From Deinococcus ruber (GTDB taxonomy: Bacteria; Deinococcota; Deinococci; Deinococcales; Deinococcaceae): a DNA stretch of 64,000 nucleotides. Below, piece by piece: positions 1 through 8,505 of this stretch. The DNA lies in assembly GCF_014648095.1 (NCBI RefSeq), contig NZ_BMQL01000005.1:124001-188000 (forward strand), read 5' to 3'. Below the pieces are notes generated by a model. It saw nothing but the letters and a program-made list of their open reading frames with translations, was not told where the DNA came from and did no database searches. Every line of letters starts with the position of its first letter. Position 1 is the stretch's first letter. The position numbers and the translations under genes were made by a program.

Positions 1-450
1 TCCGGCGGGGCCACTGCCCACCACCGCGACCTTTTTCCCGGTGGGCGCACCCGGCGCGAACAGCTGCAATCCGCGCTCCTGCACGTGGTCTACGGCGTAG
101 CGTTGCAGCCTGCCGATCTGAATAGGCTTATGGTCTGCGCCCAGCACACACGCGCCCTCGCAGAGTTCCTGCACCGGGCACACGCGGGCGCAGGTGCCGC
201 CCAGAAAGTTGGCCTCCAGAATGGTGCGGGCCGATCCGCGCAGGTTCTGGGTGCTGATCTTGCGAATGAAGGTGGGAATGTCGATGTGCGTCGGGCACGC
301 CTGCAAACACGGCGCGTCGTAGCAGTACAGGCAGCGGTTGGCCTCGGTGGTGGCCTCGTGCATGGTCAGGGGCGGCAACAGCTCCTGCCACGCACTGCCA
401 GAGGAAGAGAGTTCGGGCGGGGACAGTTCGGCGGGCGGTGAATGCGTCAT
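1..450 (-). CDS. preT: NAD-dependent dihydropyrimidine dehydrogenase, PreT-type Fe-S/FAD subunit (partial, C-terminus outside window)
   Basis: Only the first 150 codons are present; the gene runs off the left edge. The visible part has the cysteine-rich N-terminal domain shared by PreT, glutamate synthase small subunit and dihydropyrimidine dehydrogenase: CLYCYDAPCLQACP, then GGTCARVCP and CEGAC, which bind two 4Fe-4S clusters. It ends in the dinucleotide-binding motif VAVVGSGPAG at the window edge. The family passes electrons from NAD(P)H through FAD and Fe-S clusters to a partner such as PreA in pyrimidine reduction. The ATG at 448-450 follows a GTGAGGT ribosome site 5 nt away. PreT is preferred over GltD because of the TNPTHIDIP-like stretch (ACPTHIDIPTFI), but the substrate domain is not visible, so GltD-like alternatives remain. 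Confidence 0.75.
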   Translation of the reverse strand, partial: MTHSPPAELSPPELSSSGSAWQELLPPLTMHEATTEANRCLYCYDAPCLQACPTHIDIPTFIRKISTQNLRGSARTILEANFLGGTCARVCPVQELCEGACVLGADHKPIQIGRLQRYAVDHVQERGLQLFAPGAPTGKKVAVVGSGPAG

Positions 451-996
451 GACAGACCTCACTTTGAAGAAGTGGCCCCGTTCCCCTGGGAACGAGTGCT
501 GAAGGTCGGTTCGCGCCCTCACTGGAGCCGATTTAACCGAGGAGCGGCTTTATTCTAGGCTTAGTTTTTGCATATGGTCAAGTCTGAAATGGATGTTTAT
601 ACCGCCTGCCCGCTTGGTTCAGTACCGGACAACAGCCGCAAATTCCTTTGCTGAAACGACTTCCGTTCGATTCTGGACTTTTATGGAACGCCAGCAATCG
701 CAGTAGATATGCAGGATAAAAGTGGATTTTTATGCAGGAATTATGACGCCTGCAATTGTGAGGGAATGCAGAAAAGCCCTGCTGCACAGGAAAAACCTCT
801 GCTCACCTTTCAGGCATCTCTGCATGATGAAATAAATTATGCTGCCGATATGCAGAAGATAAGGATACAAATCAGGCGCAGGTTAGAGAACGTGCATTCT
901 GTCGAATAAATTCAGTACACATAGCAAAATATGGCGACCAGAAGAGGCGATGTGCCCACCAGATCGTCGAACCTCGATGCGTTGCTTGTGGCTCCA
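451..996. other. gene-free, relatively AT-rich intergenic stretch
   Basis: This is a 546 bp gap between the start of the PreT gene and the 3' end of truA. From about 545 to 930 the base composition is clearly richer in A and T than the surrounding coding DNA. Short open frames on both strands show no recognisable protein. It presumably holds the PreT promoter. The only distinct element I can point to is the palindrome at 479-494. Confidence 0.5.
479..494. promoter_or_regulatory. perfect palindrome upstream of preT (candidate operator)
   Basis: CGTTCCC-CT-GGGAACG is a perfect 7+7 inverted repeat with a 2 bp centre, about 30 bp upstream of the PreT start codon. Size and placement suit a dimeric repressor site. 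No regulator gene is adjacent, so the binding protein is unknown. Confidence 0.4.
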
Positions 997-1896
997 TCAT
1001 ACGCCCGTTTCGGGCAGCTCTATGGGCGTGAACATCGGGTAGGACGCTCCGGCGAAGTACAGACCGTGCGGCGGCACGTTCGGCCCCGCCTGCGTCCGGT
1101 CAGCCGACGCGAGGATGCGGGCCACATCCTGCGCCGTCCACTCACCACGCCCCACCGCCAGGAGCGTCCCGACCAGGCAGCGCACCATCTGCCGCAGAAA
1201 ACTCTCGCCCGCGATGTGCAGTTCGAGTACGTCGCCCGCACGCCGCACCTCCAGGGTATGCAGCGTGCGGCGCGTCTGGCGCTCCTCGCGGGTGGCGAAG
1301 GCCGCGAAGTCGTGGTCTCCGACGAGTTGAAGGGCCGCCGCCTGCATCGCGGCTGTATCGAGGGCAGACGACACGTGCAGCGCCCGCCCCTGCCACAACG
1401 GACGGCGCTGTGGCGTGTTCAGCACGCGGTACACGTAGGCCCGCCCGGTGCAGCGATACCGCGCATGAAAGCCCGGCGGGGCCACACTCAGCGACAGCAC
1501 CACCAGATCGGGGGGCAGCCGTCCGTTCAGCGCCAGTTGCAGGCGCTCGGGCGGCAGCCGCAGCGTCTGGGGAATGTCCCAGTGCAGCGTCATGGCCTCG
1601 GCATGCACGCCCGCATCGGTGCGCCCCGCCGCCACCGGACGCGCCGCCTGCACGTTTCCGGGCAGGGCCGCCTGAAGCGTGTCCTGCACGCTCCGCTGCC
1701 CCGGTTGCGACTGCCAGCCCACAAAGCCGCCGCCGTCCCACTGCACCTCCAGGCGGTAGCGCACACAGCCGGGCGGCGGCGCATACACGCGGCGCTCTGC
1801 CGATTCGGCTTCCTGCGGGTTGAAATCGTCTGGCCCACGCTCCCCCTCGGAAACGCCGGACACAGAGCGGCTGGATACGGTTGACATTGGCTGCAT
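997..1896 (-). CDS. truA: tRNA pseudouridine(38-40) synthase TruA
   Basis: TruA converts uridines 38-40 of the tRNA anticodon arm to pseudouridine. The signature [14 protein letters not shown] contains the catalytic aspartate near residue 94, and [18 protein letters not shown] matches the conserved N-terminal core. At 299 aa it is slightly longer than usual because of a poorly conserved 40-residue N-terminal tail. Two ATGs are possible, at 1894-1896 and 1885-1887. On the coding strand TAGGAT lies 8 nt before the first, which fits a leaderless start. The start region overlaps a repeated promoter-terminator element on the opposite strand (1875-1948), so the extreme N-terminus may be encoded by repeat sequence. 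Confidence 0.93.
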   Translation of the reverse strand: MQPMSTVSSRSVSGVSEGERGPDDFNPQEAESAERRVYAPPPGCVRYRLEVQWDGGGFVGWQSQPGQRSVQDTLQAALPGNVQAARPVAAGRTDAGVHAEAMTLHWDIPQTLRLPPERLQLALNGRLPPDLVVLSLSVAPPGFHARYRCTGRAYVYRVLNTPQRRPLWQGRALHVSSALDTAAMQAAALQLVGDHDFAAFATREERQTRRTLHTLEVRRAGDVLELHIAGESFLRQMVRCLVGTLLAVGRGEWTAQDVARILASADRTQAGPNVPPHGLYFAGASYPMFTPIELPETGV

Positions 1897-1948
1897 ACTG
1901 GGCTATCCTATGTTTATCAGCGTCCCAAAAGGGCGCTTTTTTTATTGC
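1875..1948 (+). repeat. promoter-terminator repeat element, copy 1
   Basis: Reading on the plus strand: TTGACA (1881-1886), a 17 bp spacer, TATCCT (1904-1909), six variable bases, then a conserved block starting ATCAGCGTCC at the predicted +1 (about 1916). This block folds as AGCGTCC-loop-GGGCGCT (1919-1937) followed by seven T. The predicted transcript is only about 28 nt. Copies 2 and 3 are at 39092-39164 and 48913-48986. This copy overlaps the start codons of truA on the other strand and points toward the 3' end of the RraA gene. Confidence 0.8.
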
Positions 1949-2040
1949 TGTCTTCTGCTGAAACAGACCGAGAAGTGGAGCCGGACGGTCAACCTGACTC
2001 TCTGTGACGCCCAGATACACAGCCCCATCCCGCGCCTGCT

Positions 2041-2550
2041 CTAGTCTTGGCTGCCAACCGGGTGAAGTGCCTCGCGGCTGACCAGCAGACCATCGGCGTC
2101 GGCGTAGAGCCAGTCGCCCGGCTCGATGCTCACGCTCGCCACCATCAGGCTCACGCCTTTTTCGCCCTCGCCGCGTTTGGCACTGCGCCGGGGATGCGCC
2201 GCCAGCGCCCGGATGCCGACAGGCTTGCTGCTCAGTTCGGCGGTGTCGCGCACGCAGCCATTGATGACCACGCCCGCCCAGCCGTTCCCGACGGCCAGAT
2301 CAGCCATATTGCCGCCCAGCAGCGCACAGTTCAGGCTGGCTCCGCCGTCGACCACCAGCACCTGTCCCAGCCCCGGCGTTTCCAGCGTCTGACGCACCAG
2401 CGAATTGTCCTCGAAGGCCCGCACGGTCACCACCTGCCCGAAAAACGCCTGCCGACCACCGAAATCGCGGAACACGGCGTCGGCAATCTGAACGTCCGGG
2501 TGGGCGTCACTCAGGTCGGCAGTGGCAGGGCTGGCATCAGAAGCGCTCAT
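2041..2550 (-). CDS. rraA: RraA family protein (ribonuclease E activity regulator / HMG aldolase-like)
   Basis: The 169 aa protein has the RraA fold signature: GQVLVVDGGASLNCALLGGNMADLAVGNGWAGVVINGCVRD. Family members either inhibit RNase E or act as 4-hydroxy-4-methyl-2-oxoglutarate aldolases. Deinococcus uses RNase J (encoded at 50.8 kb), so the RNase E role is doubtful and the name reflects homology only. TAGCAT lies 6 nt before the ATG at 2548-2550 with no ribosome site, which fits leaderless transcription. The gene lies just downstream of the surE gene on the same strand. Confidence 0.88.
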   Translation of the reverse strand: MSASDASPATADLSDAHPDVQIADAVFRDFGGRQAFFGQVVTVRAFEDNSLVRQTLETPGLGQVLVVDGGASLNCALLGGNMADLAVGNGWAGVVINGCVRDTAELSSKPVGIRALAAHPRRSAKRGEGEKGVSLMVASVSIEPGDWLYADADGLLVSREALHPVGSQD

Positions 2551-2594
2551 ACGCCGATGCTAGCGCTCAGGTCTGACGGACATGCGGCGGTTTC

Positions 2595-3422
2595 TTAAAG
2601 TTGCGTGCCCGCCTGCTGTCCCGCGTCCGGCAGCGTGTCTGCAAGTGACCCCAGCAGATCCTGCGCCGTCAGTTCCAGCCGCACCGGGGTGATGCTGGCA
2701 TAGCCGCCCATCACCGCGCCGTAATCGGTGTCGTCTCCCACCTCATCGGCGCGGATGGTGCCCGCCACCCAGTAGTAATCCTTGCCGTCCGGGTCCTGAC
2801 GGCGAACCAGCGTGTCTTCGTAGCGGTGATCCGACAGGCGGGTGACGCGTGCGCCCTTCAGCTCTCCTGCCGGAAAATTGACGTTCAGCAGCGTGCGGGG
2901 CGGCAGTTTGGTGTTCAGGACGTGCTGAACCAGCCGAGCCGCGTAGTCGGCTCCCGCCGTGAAATCGTACTCGCCGCCCTCACTGCTCACCTGACTCAGG
3001 GCGATGGACGGCACACCGAAGGCCAACCCCTCGATGGCCGCCGCCACCGTACCGGAGTGCGTCAGGTCGTGGCCCATGTTGGGGCCGAGGTTGATGCCGC
3101 TGACCACCATATCGGGCAGGCCTAGCAGATGCACGCCCAGCACCACGCAGTCGGCAGGCGTGCCGTCAACCCGGTAAGCGGGCACCGAGTCGCCAAATCC
3201 CGCCGAAGCGGTGTGGCGAAACCGTAGGGGCCGCCGGATGGTAATGCCGTGCCCCACCGCCGACTGCTCGACATCGGGCGCGACCACACGCACCTCGGCC
3301 ACCCGTGCCAGGGCCAGAGCGAGGGCTTTGATACCGGGCGAGAAAATACCGTCGTCGTTGGCGATCAGCACGGTCTTTCTCGTGCCGCCCACACTGAAAC
3401 GTTGGAGATCGGTTGCGGTCAT
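2595..3422 (-). CDS. surE: 5'/3'-nucleotidase SurE
   Basis: SurE is a metal-dependent survival-related phosphatase acting on nucleoside monophosphates. The metal site IANDDGIFSPGI lies near the N-terminus, followed by SGINLGPNMGHDLTHSGTVA, both diagnostic. The frame is open further upstream, but I place the start at ATG 3420-3422, because TACACT lies 8 nt before it (leaderless layout) and the upstream residues are low complexity. An ATG two codons earlier (3426-3428) is the alternative. The length of about 275 aa is normal for the family. Confidence 0.92.
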   Translation of the reverse strand: MTATDLQRFSVGGTRKTVLIANDDGIFSPGIKALALALARVAEVRVVAPDVEQSAVGHGITIRRPLRFRHTASAGFGDSVPAYRVDGTPADCVVLGVHLLGLPDMVVSGINLGPNMGHDLTHSGTVAAAIEGLAFGVPSIALSQVSSEGGEYDFTAGADYAARLVQHVLNTKLPPRTLLNVNFPAGELKGARVTRLSDHRYEDTLVRRQDPDGKDYYWVAGTIRADEVGDDTDYGAVMGGYASITPVRLELTAQDLLGSLADTLPDAGQQAGTQL

Positions 3423-3437
3423 AGGCATGCAGTGTAG

Positions 3438-3530
3438 CGGCAGGGTTGAGGGGTGTGGCTTGTGGCGCGTGGCCTGTCGAAACAACGAGGCCGCCACACC
3501 TTCTGAACTACTCTGCCCACTTCCCTCTGC
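3438..3530. repeat. short tandem-like intergenic repeat tract
   Basis: The plus strand shows degenerate 7-mers (TGTGGCT, TGTGGCG, CGTGGCC) followed by repeated CCCACTTCC / TACTTCC units that run into the last codons of the peptidase gene ending at 3531. It resembles the small dispersed intergenic repeats common in Deinococcus genomes. No gene is seen. Confidence 0.4.
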
Positions 3531-4253
3531 TTACTTCCCACTTCCTTCTTCCCACAGCACCAGCGTTTCGCCGTGGTCGCGCAGCCAGGTCTTCGACTCC
3601 AGGTAATCGGGCATCAGGTGTTCCAGCACGGCCCAGTAGCGCTGCGAATGATTCATCTGGGCCAGATGCGCGACCTCGTGCGCGGCGACGTAGTGGGCCA
3701 CGCGCTCTGGCCCAAGCAGAAGCCGCCAGTGCAGCCGGATGTCGCCCGCAGCGGTACAGCTGCCCCAGCGCCCGGCAGCCCCTGTCAGACGTACCGAGCG
3801 CACCGGGCGCTTCAGCTGGTCTGCCAGCGTCTGTACCAGCGGCGTGAAATGGACGAGGGCCTGCCGCCGATACCACGCTTCCAGCTGAGCATGCAGCCGC
3901 GCCGGATCGGCCTTCAGCATCGCCCCTTCCTGCCGCGCCGCCCGCAGCCCCGGCACCAGTTGCAGCGTCAGGGTGTCGCCCAACAGGGGTAACGCACTGC
4001 CCTGCTCCAGCGGCGCAACGACGCGGCGGCGCTGAAAATGTGCCAGATGGCCCAGCATCCAGCCTTCCTTCTCGTGAAGAAAGCGCTCCAGCCGCTCGCT
4101 GGGCACACCGCTGGGTGCGTACAACACCGCTCCGTCTCGGCCCACCTTCAGGGCGACGGTGCGGCGGCGCGTGCTGCGGCGCACTTCCACACTGACGCTT
4201 CCCACCAGCAGGCGCGGGGGCGACAGCAGTCGGCGGGCACTCATGTCATCCAT
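3531..4253 (-). CDS. YgjP-like (DUF45/WLM) metallopeptidase-family protein
   Basis: The 240 aa protein ends in the YgjP/DUF45 metal-binding signature AHEVAHLAQMNHSQRYW. His192, Glu193 and His196 are the expected zinc ligands and general base. The N-terminal half (VEVRRSTRRRTVALKV) has the small beta-rich region of the family. Substrates are not established. The last residues (WEEGSGK) are encoded inside the CCCACTTCC repeat tract, so the C-terminus may have been reshaped by the repeat. No clear ribosome site precedes ATG 4251-4253; the internal ATG three codons later is equally possible. Confidence 0.85.
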   Translation of the reverse strand: MDDMSARRLLSPPRLLVGSVSVEVRRSTRRRTVALKVGRDGAVLYAPSGVPSERLERFLHEKEGWMLGHLAHFQRRRVVAPLEQGSALPLLGDTLTLQLVPGLRAARQEGAMLKADPARLHAQLEAWYRRQALVHFTPLVQTLADQLKRPVRSVRLTGAAGRWGSCTAAGDIRLHWRLLLGPERVAHYVAAHEVAHLAQMNHSQRYWAVLEHLMPDYLESKTWLRDHGETLVLWEEGSGK

Positions 4254-4354
4254 GATGCCCGCCGCCGTGCGCCTCGACTGTGCGCGTGATCCTTGTCACC
4301 GGGCTGTACGTGCCCGGACATTTTCAGAGTTCAGATGGAAGGTTGGAAGAGCAA

Positions 4355-4387
4355 CAGCGGGAAAGAACGTGCGCCTCCTTCCCGCTG
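4355..4387 (-). terminator. stem-loop after the DUF4384 gene
   Basis: Inverted repeat CAGCGGGAA / TTCCCGCTG with a 15 nt loop, 18 bases past the stop of the DUF4384 gene. The following minus-strand bases are only moderately T-rich, so this is a weak terminator call. Confidence 0.4.
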
Positions 4388-4404
4388 CGCCGGATTGTTA
4401 CGCC

Positions 4405-5256
4405 TCAGTTACGGCGGGTGATCTTGACTTCAAAGCGTCCGCTGCGGCCTTCCTGCTTCACGCTCAGCTCGGCGGTGCTGCGGCTTCTGCCCTGAAACTG
4501 CGCCGTGAAGTGGTTGCCGCGCCGCTCGCTGCGAATCAGGCGGTAGCCCTGCGACTGGAGTTCATTGGAATACCGGGTGTACACGCTGTCCAGGTTCTCG
4601 GTGTTGCTGGTAAAGGTCGAGTTCCAGTTGTTCTGGGTCGTCCAGGCGGGCAACGGTGCGGGAAGGGGTGCGGGTGCAGGCTGAGCAACCCGACCATTCA
4701 CGGCGTACTGGGCGGTATCGGTCACCCAGGCATTGTCCTGCACGGGCGTGACCACGATACTCAGGGCCTGCGCCAGACCTTCCTGACCGCGCACCGTGAC
4801 GGTGGCGAAGGTGTCCTGGGCCGATTTGAACGACGAGAGCTGAGACAGATTCAGCGGCGTGCGGCTGGCGAGTGCCAGGACCTTGTTGACACCGTTCTGT
4901 CCGGCGATGTCGAAGGTGAATTTGGCGTTCGTGCCAGGGAACGCCTGCACGGTGTTGGCCTTGATGAAGGCCGCGCCGCTGAAGCGGTTGGGCAGGATCT
5001 GGATGATCTGGCCGCTGGGATCGACATTGAAGAGATATACGTAGGCGTCGCGGGAAGGCGTGACATACAGCTGAATCTTGTCGCCCCGGTTATACGCGGG
5101 CGTGCCGTTGCCGCTGGGGTCGCGGTCGGTCCAGACGCGCACCGTCAGATCGCTCTGTACCGGGTTGACGATGATGCTCTGGGCGCTGAGCTTGGGAGCA
5201 GCACTGACGCTGCCGATCAGCAGGGCTGGAATGGTCGCCATCAGGAGTTTTTTCAT
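4405..5256 (-). CDS. DUF4384 domain-containing secreted protein
   Basis: MKKLLMATIPALLIGSVSA is a typical signal peptide, followed by a DUF4384 domain with VRVWTDRDPSGNGTPAYNRGDKIQLYVTPSRDAYVYLFNVDPSG (quoted in two parts: residues about 40-60 and 61-85). The C-terminal part beyond a Pro/Ala-rich linker (near residue 200) is a separate basic module ending KITRRN. DUF4384 proteins are found in cell envelopes and have no defined reaction. The start is set by the signal peptide; CATCCT lies 6 nt upstream, and there is no ribosome site. It is monocistronic. Confidence 0.8.
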   Translation of the reverse strand: MKKLLMATIPALLIGSVSAAPKLSAQSIIVNPVQSDLTVRVWTDRDPSGNGTPAYNRGDKIQLYVTPSRDAYVYLFNVDPSGQIIQILPNRFSGAAFIKANTVQAFPGTNAKFTFDIAGQNGVNKVLALASRTPLNLSQLSSFKSAQDTFATVTVRGQEGLAQALSIVVTPVQDNAWVTDTAQYAVNGRVAQPAPAPLPAPLPAWTTQNNWNSTFTSNTENLDSVYTRYSNELQSQGYRLIRSERRGNHFTAQFQGRSRSTAELSVKQEGRSGRFEVKITRRN

Positions 5257-5349
5257 GCCGCCAGGATGCCGCGTGGGCGTGACCTTCCCCTGACCCGACT
5301 CTTCACGCCCACAGGTGCTCCTCTCAGCCGCCGTTCACACCGCCGCTAC

Positions 5350-5901
5350 TTACACGCGCTCCAGCGCACGGTGCGGCAGCGGCGGCAACACCACGCGCAC
5401 CGCGTCGCCCGCGCGAACGTCGCCGCCCTCCAGCACCACCGCCATGATGCCCGCCCTGCGAATCAGCGTGCCGTGTTCGTCACGGCCCAGCACCGCCCCC
5501 AGCAGACCGGGCCTGAAGTTTTCGATCTGAGCGCAGGGATTTCGCAGCCCCGTCACTTCCAGCACCGCTGCCCCCAGATGCAGCCGCGTTCCGGCGGGCA
5601 GCCCCAGCAGATCGAGGCCCCGCGTGGTGATGTTTTCACCCATCTGCCCGGCGCTCACATCCAGGCCCGAGGCCCGCAGTTCGTCCAGCAGTTCGGCGTG
5701 AATCAGGTGAACCTGACGCAGATTCGGCTGAGCCGGGTCCTGCGCCACCCGCGAACGGTGCTGCACCGTCACGCCCGCATGCGCGTCGCCCTCCACGCCC
5801 AGGCCCGCCAGCAGACGAATACTCTGCGCGGGCTGCTTGGAAAAAGCGTGGACACGGCTGCTGCTCACCGTGTCCACGCTGCCTGTCGGAAGGTCGTTCA
5901 T
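5350..5901 (-). CDS. MOSC domain protein
   Basis: The 183 aa protein is a stand-alone MOSC (molybdenum cofactor sulfurase C-terminal) domain, with GLGVEGDAHAG and SAGQMGENITTRGLDLLGLP followed by GLRNPCAQIENF, where the conserved cysteine sits. Such domains transfer sulfur or handle molybdenum cofactor; this compact form resembles YiiM. No molybdenum cofactor gene is adjacent. A second, divergent MOSC protein is encoded at 47033. The start ATG at 5899-5901 has no clear ribosome site. Confidence 0.85.
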   Translation of the reverse strand: MNDLPTGSVDTVSSSRVHAFSKQPAQSIRLLAGLGVEGDAHAGVTVQHRSRVAQDPAQPNLRQVHLIHAELLDELRASGLDVSAGQMGENITTRGLDLLGLPAGTRLHLGAAVLEVTGLRNPCAQIENFRPGLLGAVLGRDEHGTLIRRAGIMAVVLEGGDVRAGDAVRVVLPPLPHRALERV

Positions 5902-5941
5902 TTCATCAATGATGACTGTGCTCCAGGAAGTCTGCTGTCAT

Positions 5942-6841
5942 TCAGGGAAGATTGCTCTCGTTGATGTTGGTGCCGCTGAAGGTGTTGCACGTGGCAGGAT
6001 CGCCACTCTTGAAGCCGGTCATGAACCAGTTGACGCGCTGCTGGCTGCTGCCGTGGGTAAACGAGTCGGGCACCACGTACCCCTGACCCTGCTTCTGGAG
6101 GGCGTCGTCACCGATGGCGGTGGCGGTGTTGATGGCCTGCTGCACGTCGGTCTGCGTCAGGTGCGTCTGCCCGTTGGACAGCTTGCCCCACACGCCCGCG
6201 AAGCAGTCGGCCTGAAGTTCCAGCCCCACCGAGTACTTGTTGGCCGCCGCCTCGGTGCGGGCGCTGCGCTGCGCTCTGTCGACCTGATCCGAGATGCCCA
6301 GCAGATTCTGGACGTGGTGGCCGATCTCGTGGGCGATCACGTAGGCGTCTGCGAAATCGCCGCCGCCGCCCAGCCGCTGCTCCATCTCGTTGAAGAAATC
6401 GGTGTCGAGATAGACCTTCTCGTCGCTGGGGCAGTAGAACGGCCCGACGGCGCTGCTGGCCTGCCCACACGCGCTGTTGATCTGGCCGGAATACAGCACC
6501 AGATGCGGCTGCTGATAGCTGCGCCCGTTCTTCTGGAAGACGTTGCCCCACACCTGCTCGGTGCTGCCCAGAATGCGGCTGACAAATTCGCGGGTCTGGT
6601 CGGGCTGGCCGCCGGTCTGGGTCTGGGTAGCCGACTGACTCTGCTGGGTCTGGGTTTGCGTCTGCCCCCCCCCGGTGATGCTGCTGGTGTCGATGCCGAA
6701 AAACCAGCCGATCAGCGCCAGAATCAGGGCACCCGCGCCGCCGATAGCAACGCCGCCGCCACCAATCCCGCCACGCCCGCCGCCACCGCTTCCGCGCTGA
6801 TCCTCGACATTGTTGCTCTGAGGAAGATTCTGCCAATCCAT
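5942..6841 (-). CDS. neutral zinc metallopeptidase, KPN_02809/YpfJ family
   Basis: The product begins [16 protein letters not shown] and has a glycine-rich segment leading into one membrane helix (about residues 32-50: [19 protein letters not shown]). A Gln/Thr-rich linker and the peptidase domain follow. [12 protein letters not shown] carries the HExxH zinc motif, and [13 protein letters not shown] supplies the third ligand region. The family is membrane-anchored with an unknown target. The ATG at 6839-6841 was chosen because GGAGGG lies 8 nt upstream; the frame is open for 39 more codons without similarity. Confidence 0.9.
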   Translation of the reverse strand: MDWQNLPQSNNVEDQRGSGGGGRGGIGGGGVAIGGAGALILALIGWFFGIDTSSITGGGQTQTQTQQSQSATQTQTGGQPDQTREFVSRILGSTEQVWGNVFQKNGRSYQQPHLVLYSGQINSACGQASSAVGPFYCPSDEKVYLDTDFFNEMEQRLGGGGDFADAYVIAHEIGHHVQNLLGISDQVDRAQRSARTEAAANKYSVGLELQADCFAGVWGKLSNGQTHLTQTDVQQAINTATAIGDDALQKQGQGYVVPDSFTHGSSQQRVNWFMTGFKSGDPATCNTFSGTNINESNLP

Positions 6842-7027
6842 AGTTGCCCTCCGGTGAATGAACGTGATCGGTGAACCAGGGCCTGTCACCCGGCCACCTT
6901 CTACACAGGCCAGTTCAGTAGATGCAGTGTAATGAAGGAAAGCGCCTCCTGCCTGCATATGTTCTCAACCTTCGCCGCATCTGGATTCAACCTATGCTCC
7001 CCGCACGTGCCGGGAAGCCCTATCGGC

Positions 7028-7033
7028 TAGGCT
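7028..7033 (+). promoter_or_regulatory. -10 hexamer TAGGCT of a leaderless promoter
   Basis: TAGGCT ends 5 nt before the flavin reductase ATG. No Shine-Dalgarno sequence lies between them, so transcription should begin at or next to the start codon. Confidence 0.5.
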
Positions 7034-7038
7034 GAGCC

Positions 7039-7689
7039 ATGCACTACGACTTCTCCAGTCTGCCGCCGTCTGAGGTCTACAAGCTGATGACCGGCGTGGT
7101 GGTTCCCCGGCCTATCGCCTGGGTCAGCACCCTGAATGCGGGCGGCACGGTCAACCTTGCGCCTTTCAGTTTTTTCAACGTGCTGGGCAGCAACCCGGCG
7201 GTTGTGGCGCTGTCGCCGGGAGACCGGCCAGACGGCAGCCCCAAGGACACCGCCCGCAATATCGCCGGTCCAACCGGAGCGGGGGGCGGAGAATTCGTGG
7301 TCAATCTGGTGAGCGAGGCGCAGGCCGACGCCATGAACGCCACCGCCACCGAATTCCCGGAGGGCATGGAAGAGGCCGCGCTGCACGGCATCAAACTGAC
7401 GGCCAGCACGCTCGTGACGGTGCCGCGTGTAGCGGCCAGCCCGGTCAGCCTGGAATGCCGCGAGGTGCAGACTGTTTTTGTCGGGCGCAACCGCATCATT
7501 CTGGGCGAGGTGCTAGGGCTGCATATTCAGCCCGAATTCATGCTCGACACCACGCGCCATTACGTGAATTCGCCCGCCCTGCGCTTGATCGGGCGCATGG
7601 GTGGGCGCGGCGGCTACACGCGCACGCAGGACACCTTCGAGATCGACAGGGTGCCGTATACCCGCTGGCTGGAGACGCGGGAGAAGTGA
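7039..7689 (+). CDS. flavin reductase-like (DIM6/NTAB) family protein
   Basis: The 216 aa FMN-binding split-barrel protein has VVPRPIAWVSTLNAGGTVNLAPFSFFNVLGSNPAVVALSP (in two parts, residues about 19-35 and 36-58), the FMN phosphate-binding core of the family. GGRGGYTR and FEIDRVPY near the C-terminus are typical of the larger subgroup. Members reduce flavin with NAD(P)H or merely bind FMN. The stop overlaps the GTG of the Nudix gene by GTGA, implying co-translation. Confidence 0.88.
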   Translation: MHYDFSSLPPSEVYKLMTGVVVPRPIAWVSTLNAGGTVNLAPFSFFNVLGSNPAVVALSPGDRPDGSPKDTARNIAGPTGAGGGEFVVNLVSEAQADAMNATATEFPEGMEEAALHGIKLTASTLVTVPRVAASPVSLECREVQTVFVGRNRIILGEVLGLHIQPEFMLDTTRHYVNSPALRLIGRMGGRGGYTRTQDTFEIDRVPYTRWLETREK

Positions 7690-8465
7690 GCGCCGACGCG
7701 CCCGAGCTGGGCCAGCGGCTCGCCGGGATCGCCGACGAACTGCGCTCGCACGCCAATCTGGGCCTGCTGTACGTGCAGGACGCGCACGACCTTGCCCGCT
7801 ACCGGCGCATTCTGGAACTGAGCGCCGAACTCGCCGCCCTGCCCACTCCCGGCGGCGAAGCGCTGACGCTGCCCATGACGCGGAGTGCCTACCTGAACAA
7901 CCTGACCCACATCGGGCCGCTGCTGGGTGCAGAAGCGCTGGTGCTGCGCGGCGAACGCGTGCTGCTGATGCGCCGCACCGACAACGGCCTGTGGGGGCTG
8001 CCCGGCGGACTGGTCGAGGTGGGCGAAACACTGGCCGAAGCCGCCACCCGCGAACTGCTGGAAGAAACCGGACTGGCAGGGCAGGCCACCCGACTGCTAC
8101 TCGTTTCCGATACCCACGCCGACGGCGGCAGCCCGCTGCACATCGTAACCGCCACCTTTCTGTTCGGGGCGGGCGGTGAACCTCAGCCCACGCTGGAAGC
8201 GTCCGAGGTCGGCTGGTTCGCCCCCGGCGAGTGGCCCCCGCTGCACGACGGACATCCGGTGCGGCTCGAACGGGCGCTGCGGGCACTGAAGACGCGAGAA
8301 ACGCTGTTCGACGCCGCACCGCTCAACACACATCCGGCCCAGGAAAGATCGGCGGCGGGGCGGCCCCCGGTCTTCAGCCCGGAAGTCGAGCAGGCTCAGA
8401 AGCTGCTGAGAACGCTGCTCTTCGGAACGCTCGGGCGGCAGAACGACCGCGACGCCTCTTCCTGA
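7686..8465 (+). CDS. Nudix hydrolase with Nudix_hydro_N domain
   Basis: The N-terminal 65 residues ([30 protein letters not shown]) match the helical Nudix_hydro_N domain of nucleoside-diphosphate-X hydrolases. A Nudix box follows: [10 protein letters not shown] then RELLEETG, spaced as the GX5EX7REXXEE consensus requires. It probably hydrolyses an ADP-sugar or another X-linked nucleoside diphosphate. GTG at 7686-7688 was chosen because it overlaps the upstream stop (GTGA) and gives the complete N-terminal domain. The C-terminal 50 residues are low complexity. Deinococcus genomes are rich in Nudix genes. Confidence 0.9.
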   Translation: MSADAPELGQRLAGIADELRSHANLGLLYVQDAHDLARYRRILELSAELAALPTPGGEALTLPMTRSAYLNNLTHIGPLLGAEALVLRGERVLLMRRTDNGLWGLPGGLVEVGETLAEAATRELLEETGLAGQATRLLLVSDTHADGGSPLHIVTATFLFGAGGEPQPTLEASEVGWFAPGEWPPLHDGHPVRLERALRALKTRETLFDAAPLNTHPAQERSAAGRPPVFSPEVEQAQKLLRTLLFGTLGRQNDRDASS

Positions 8466-8505
8466 AATCACCGCCCAGCCTGCATTTCTGCTCTACTACA
8501 GCCCA

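Noticed and set aside
578..787. 69-codon minus-strand frame in the AT-rich gap
   Set aside because: No similarity, no ribosome site, weak codon pattern.
4159..5964. 601-codon plus-strand open frame across several minus-strand genes
   Set aside because: It spans the DUF4384 and MOSC genes and gaps on the opposite strand; no domain, no ribosome site, and shadow composition.
7455..7685. N-terminal extension of the Nudix gene
   Set aside because: It overlaps the flavin reductase in another frame; GTG 7686 with GTGA overlap is sufficient and gives the full Nudix_hydro_N domain.
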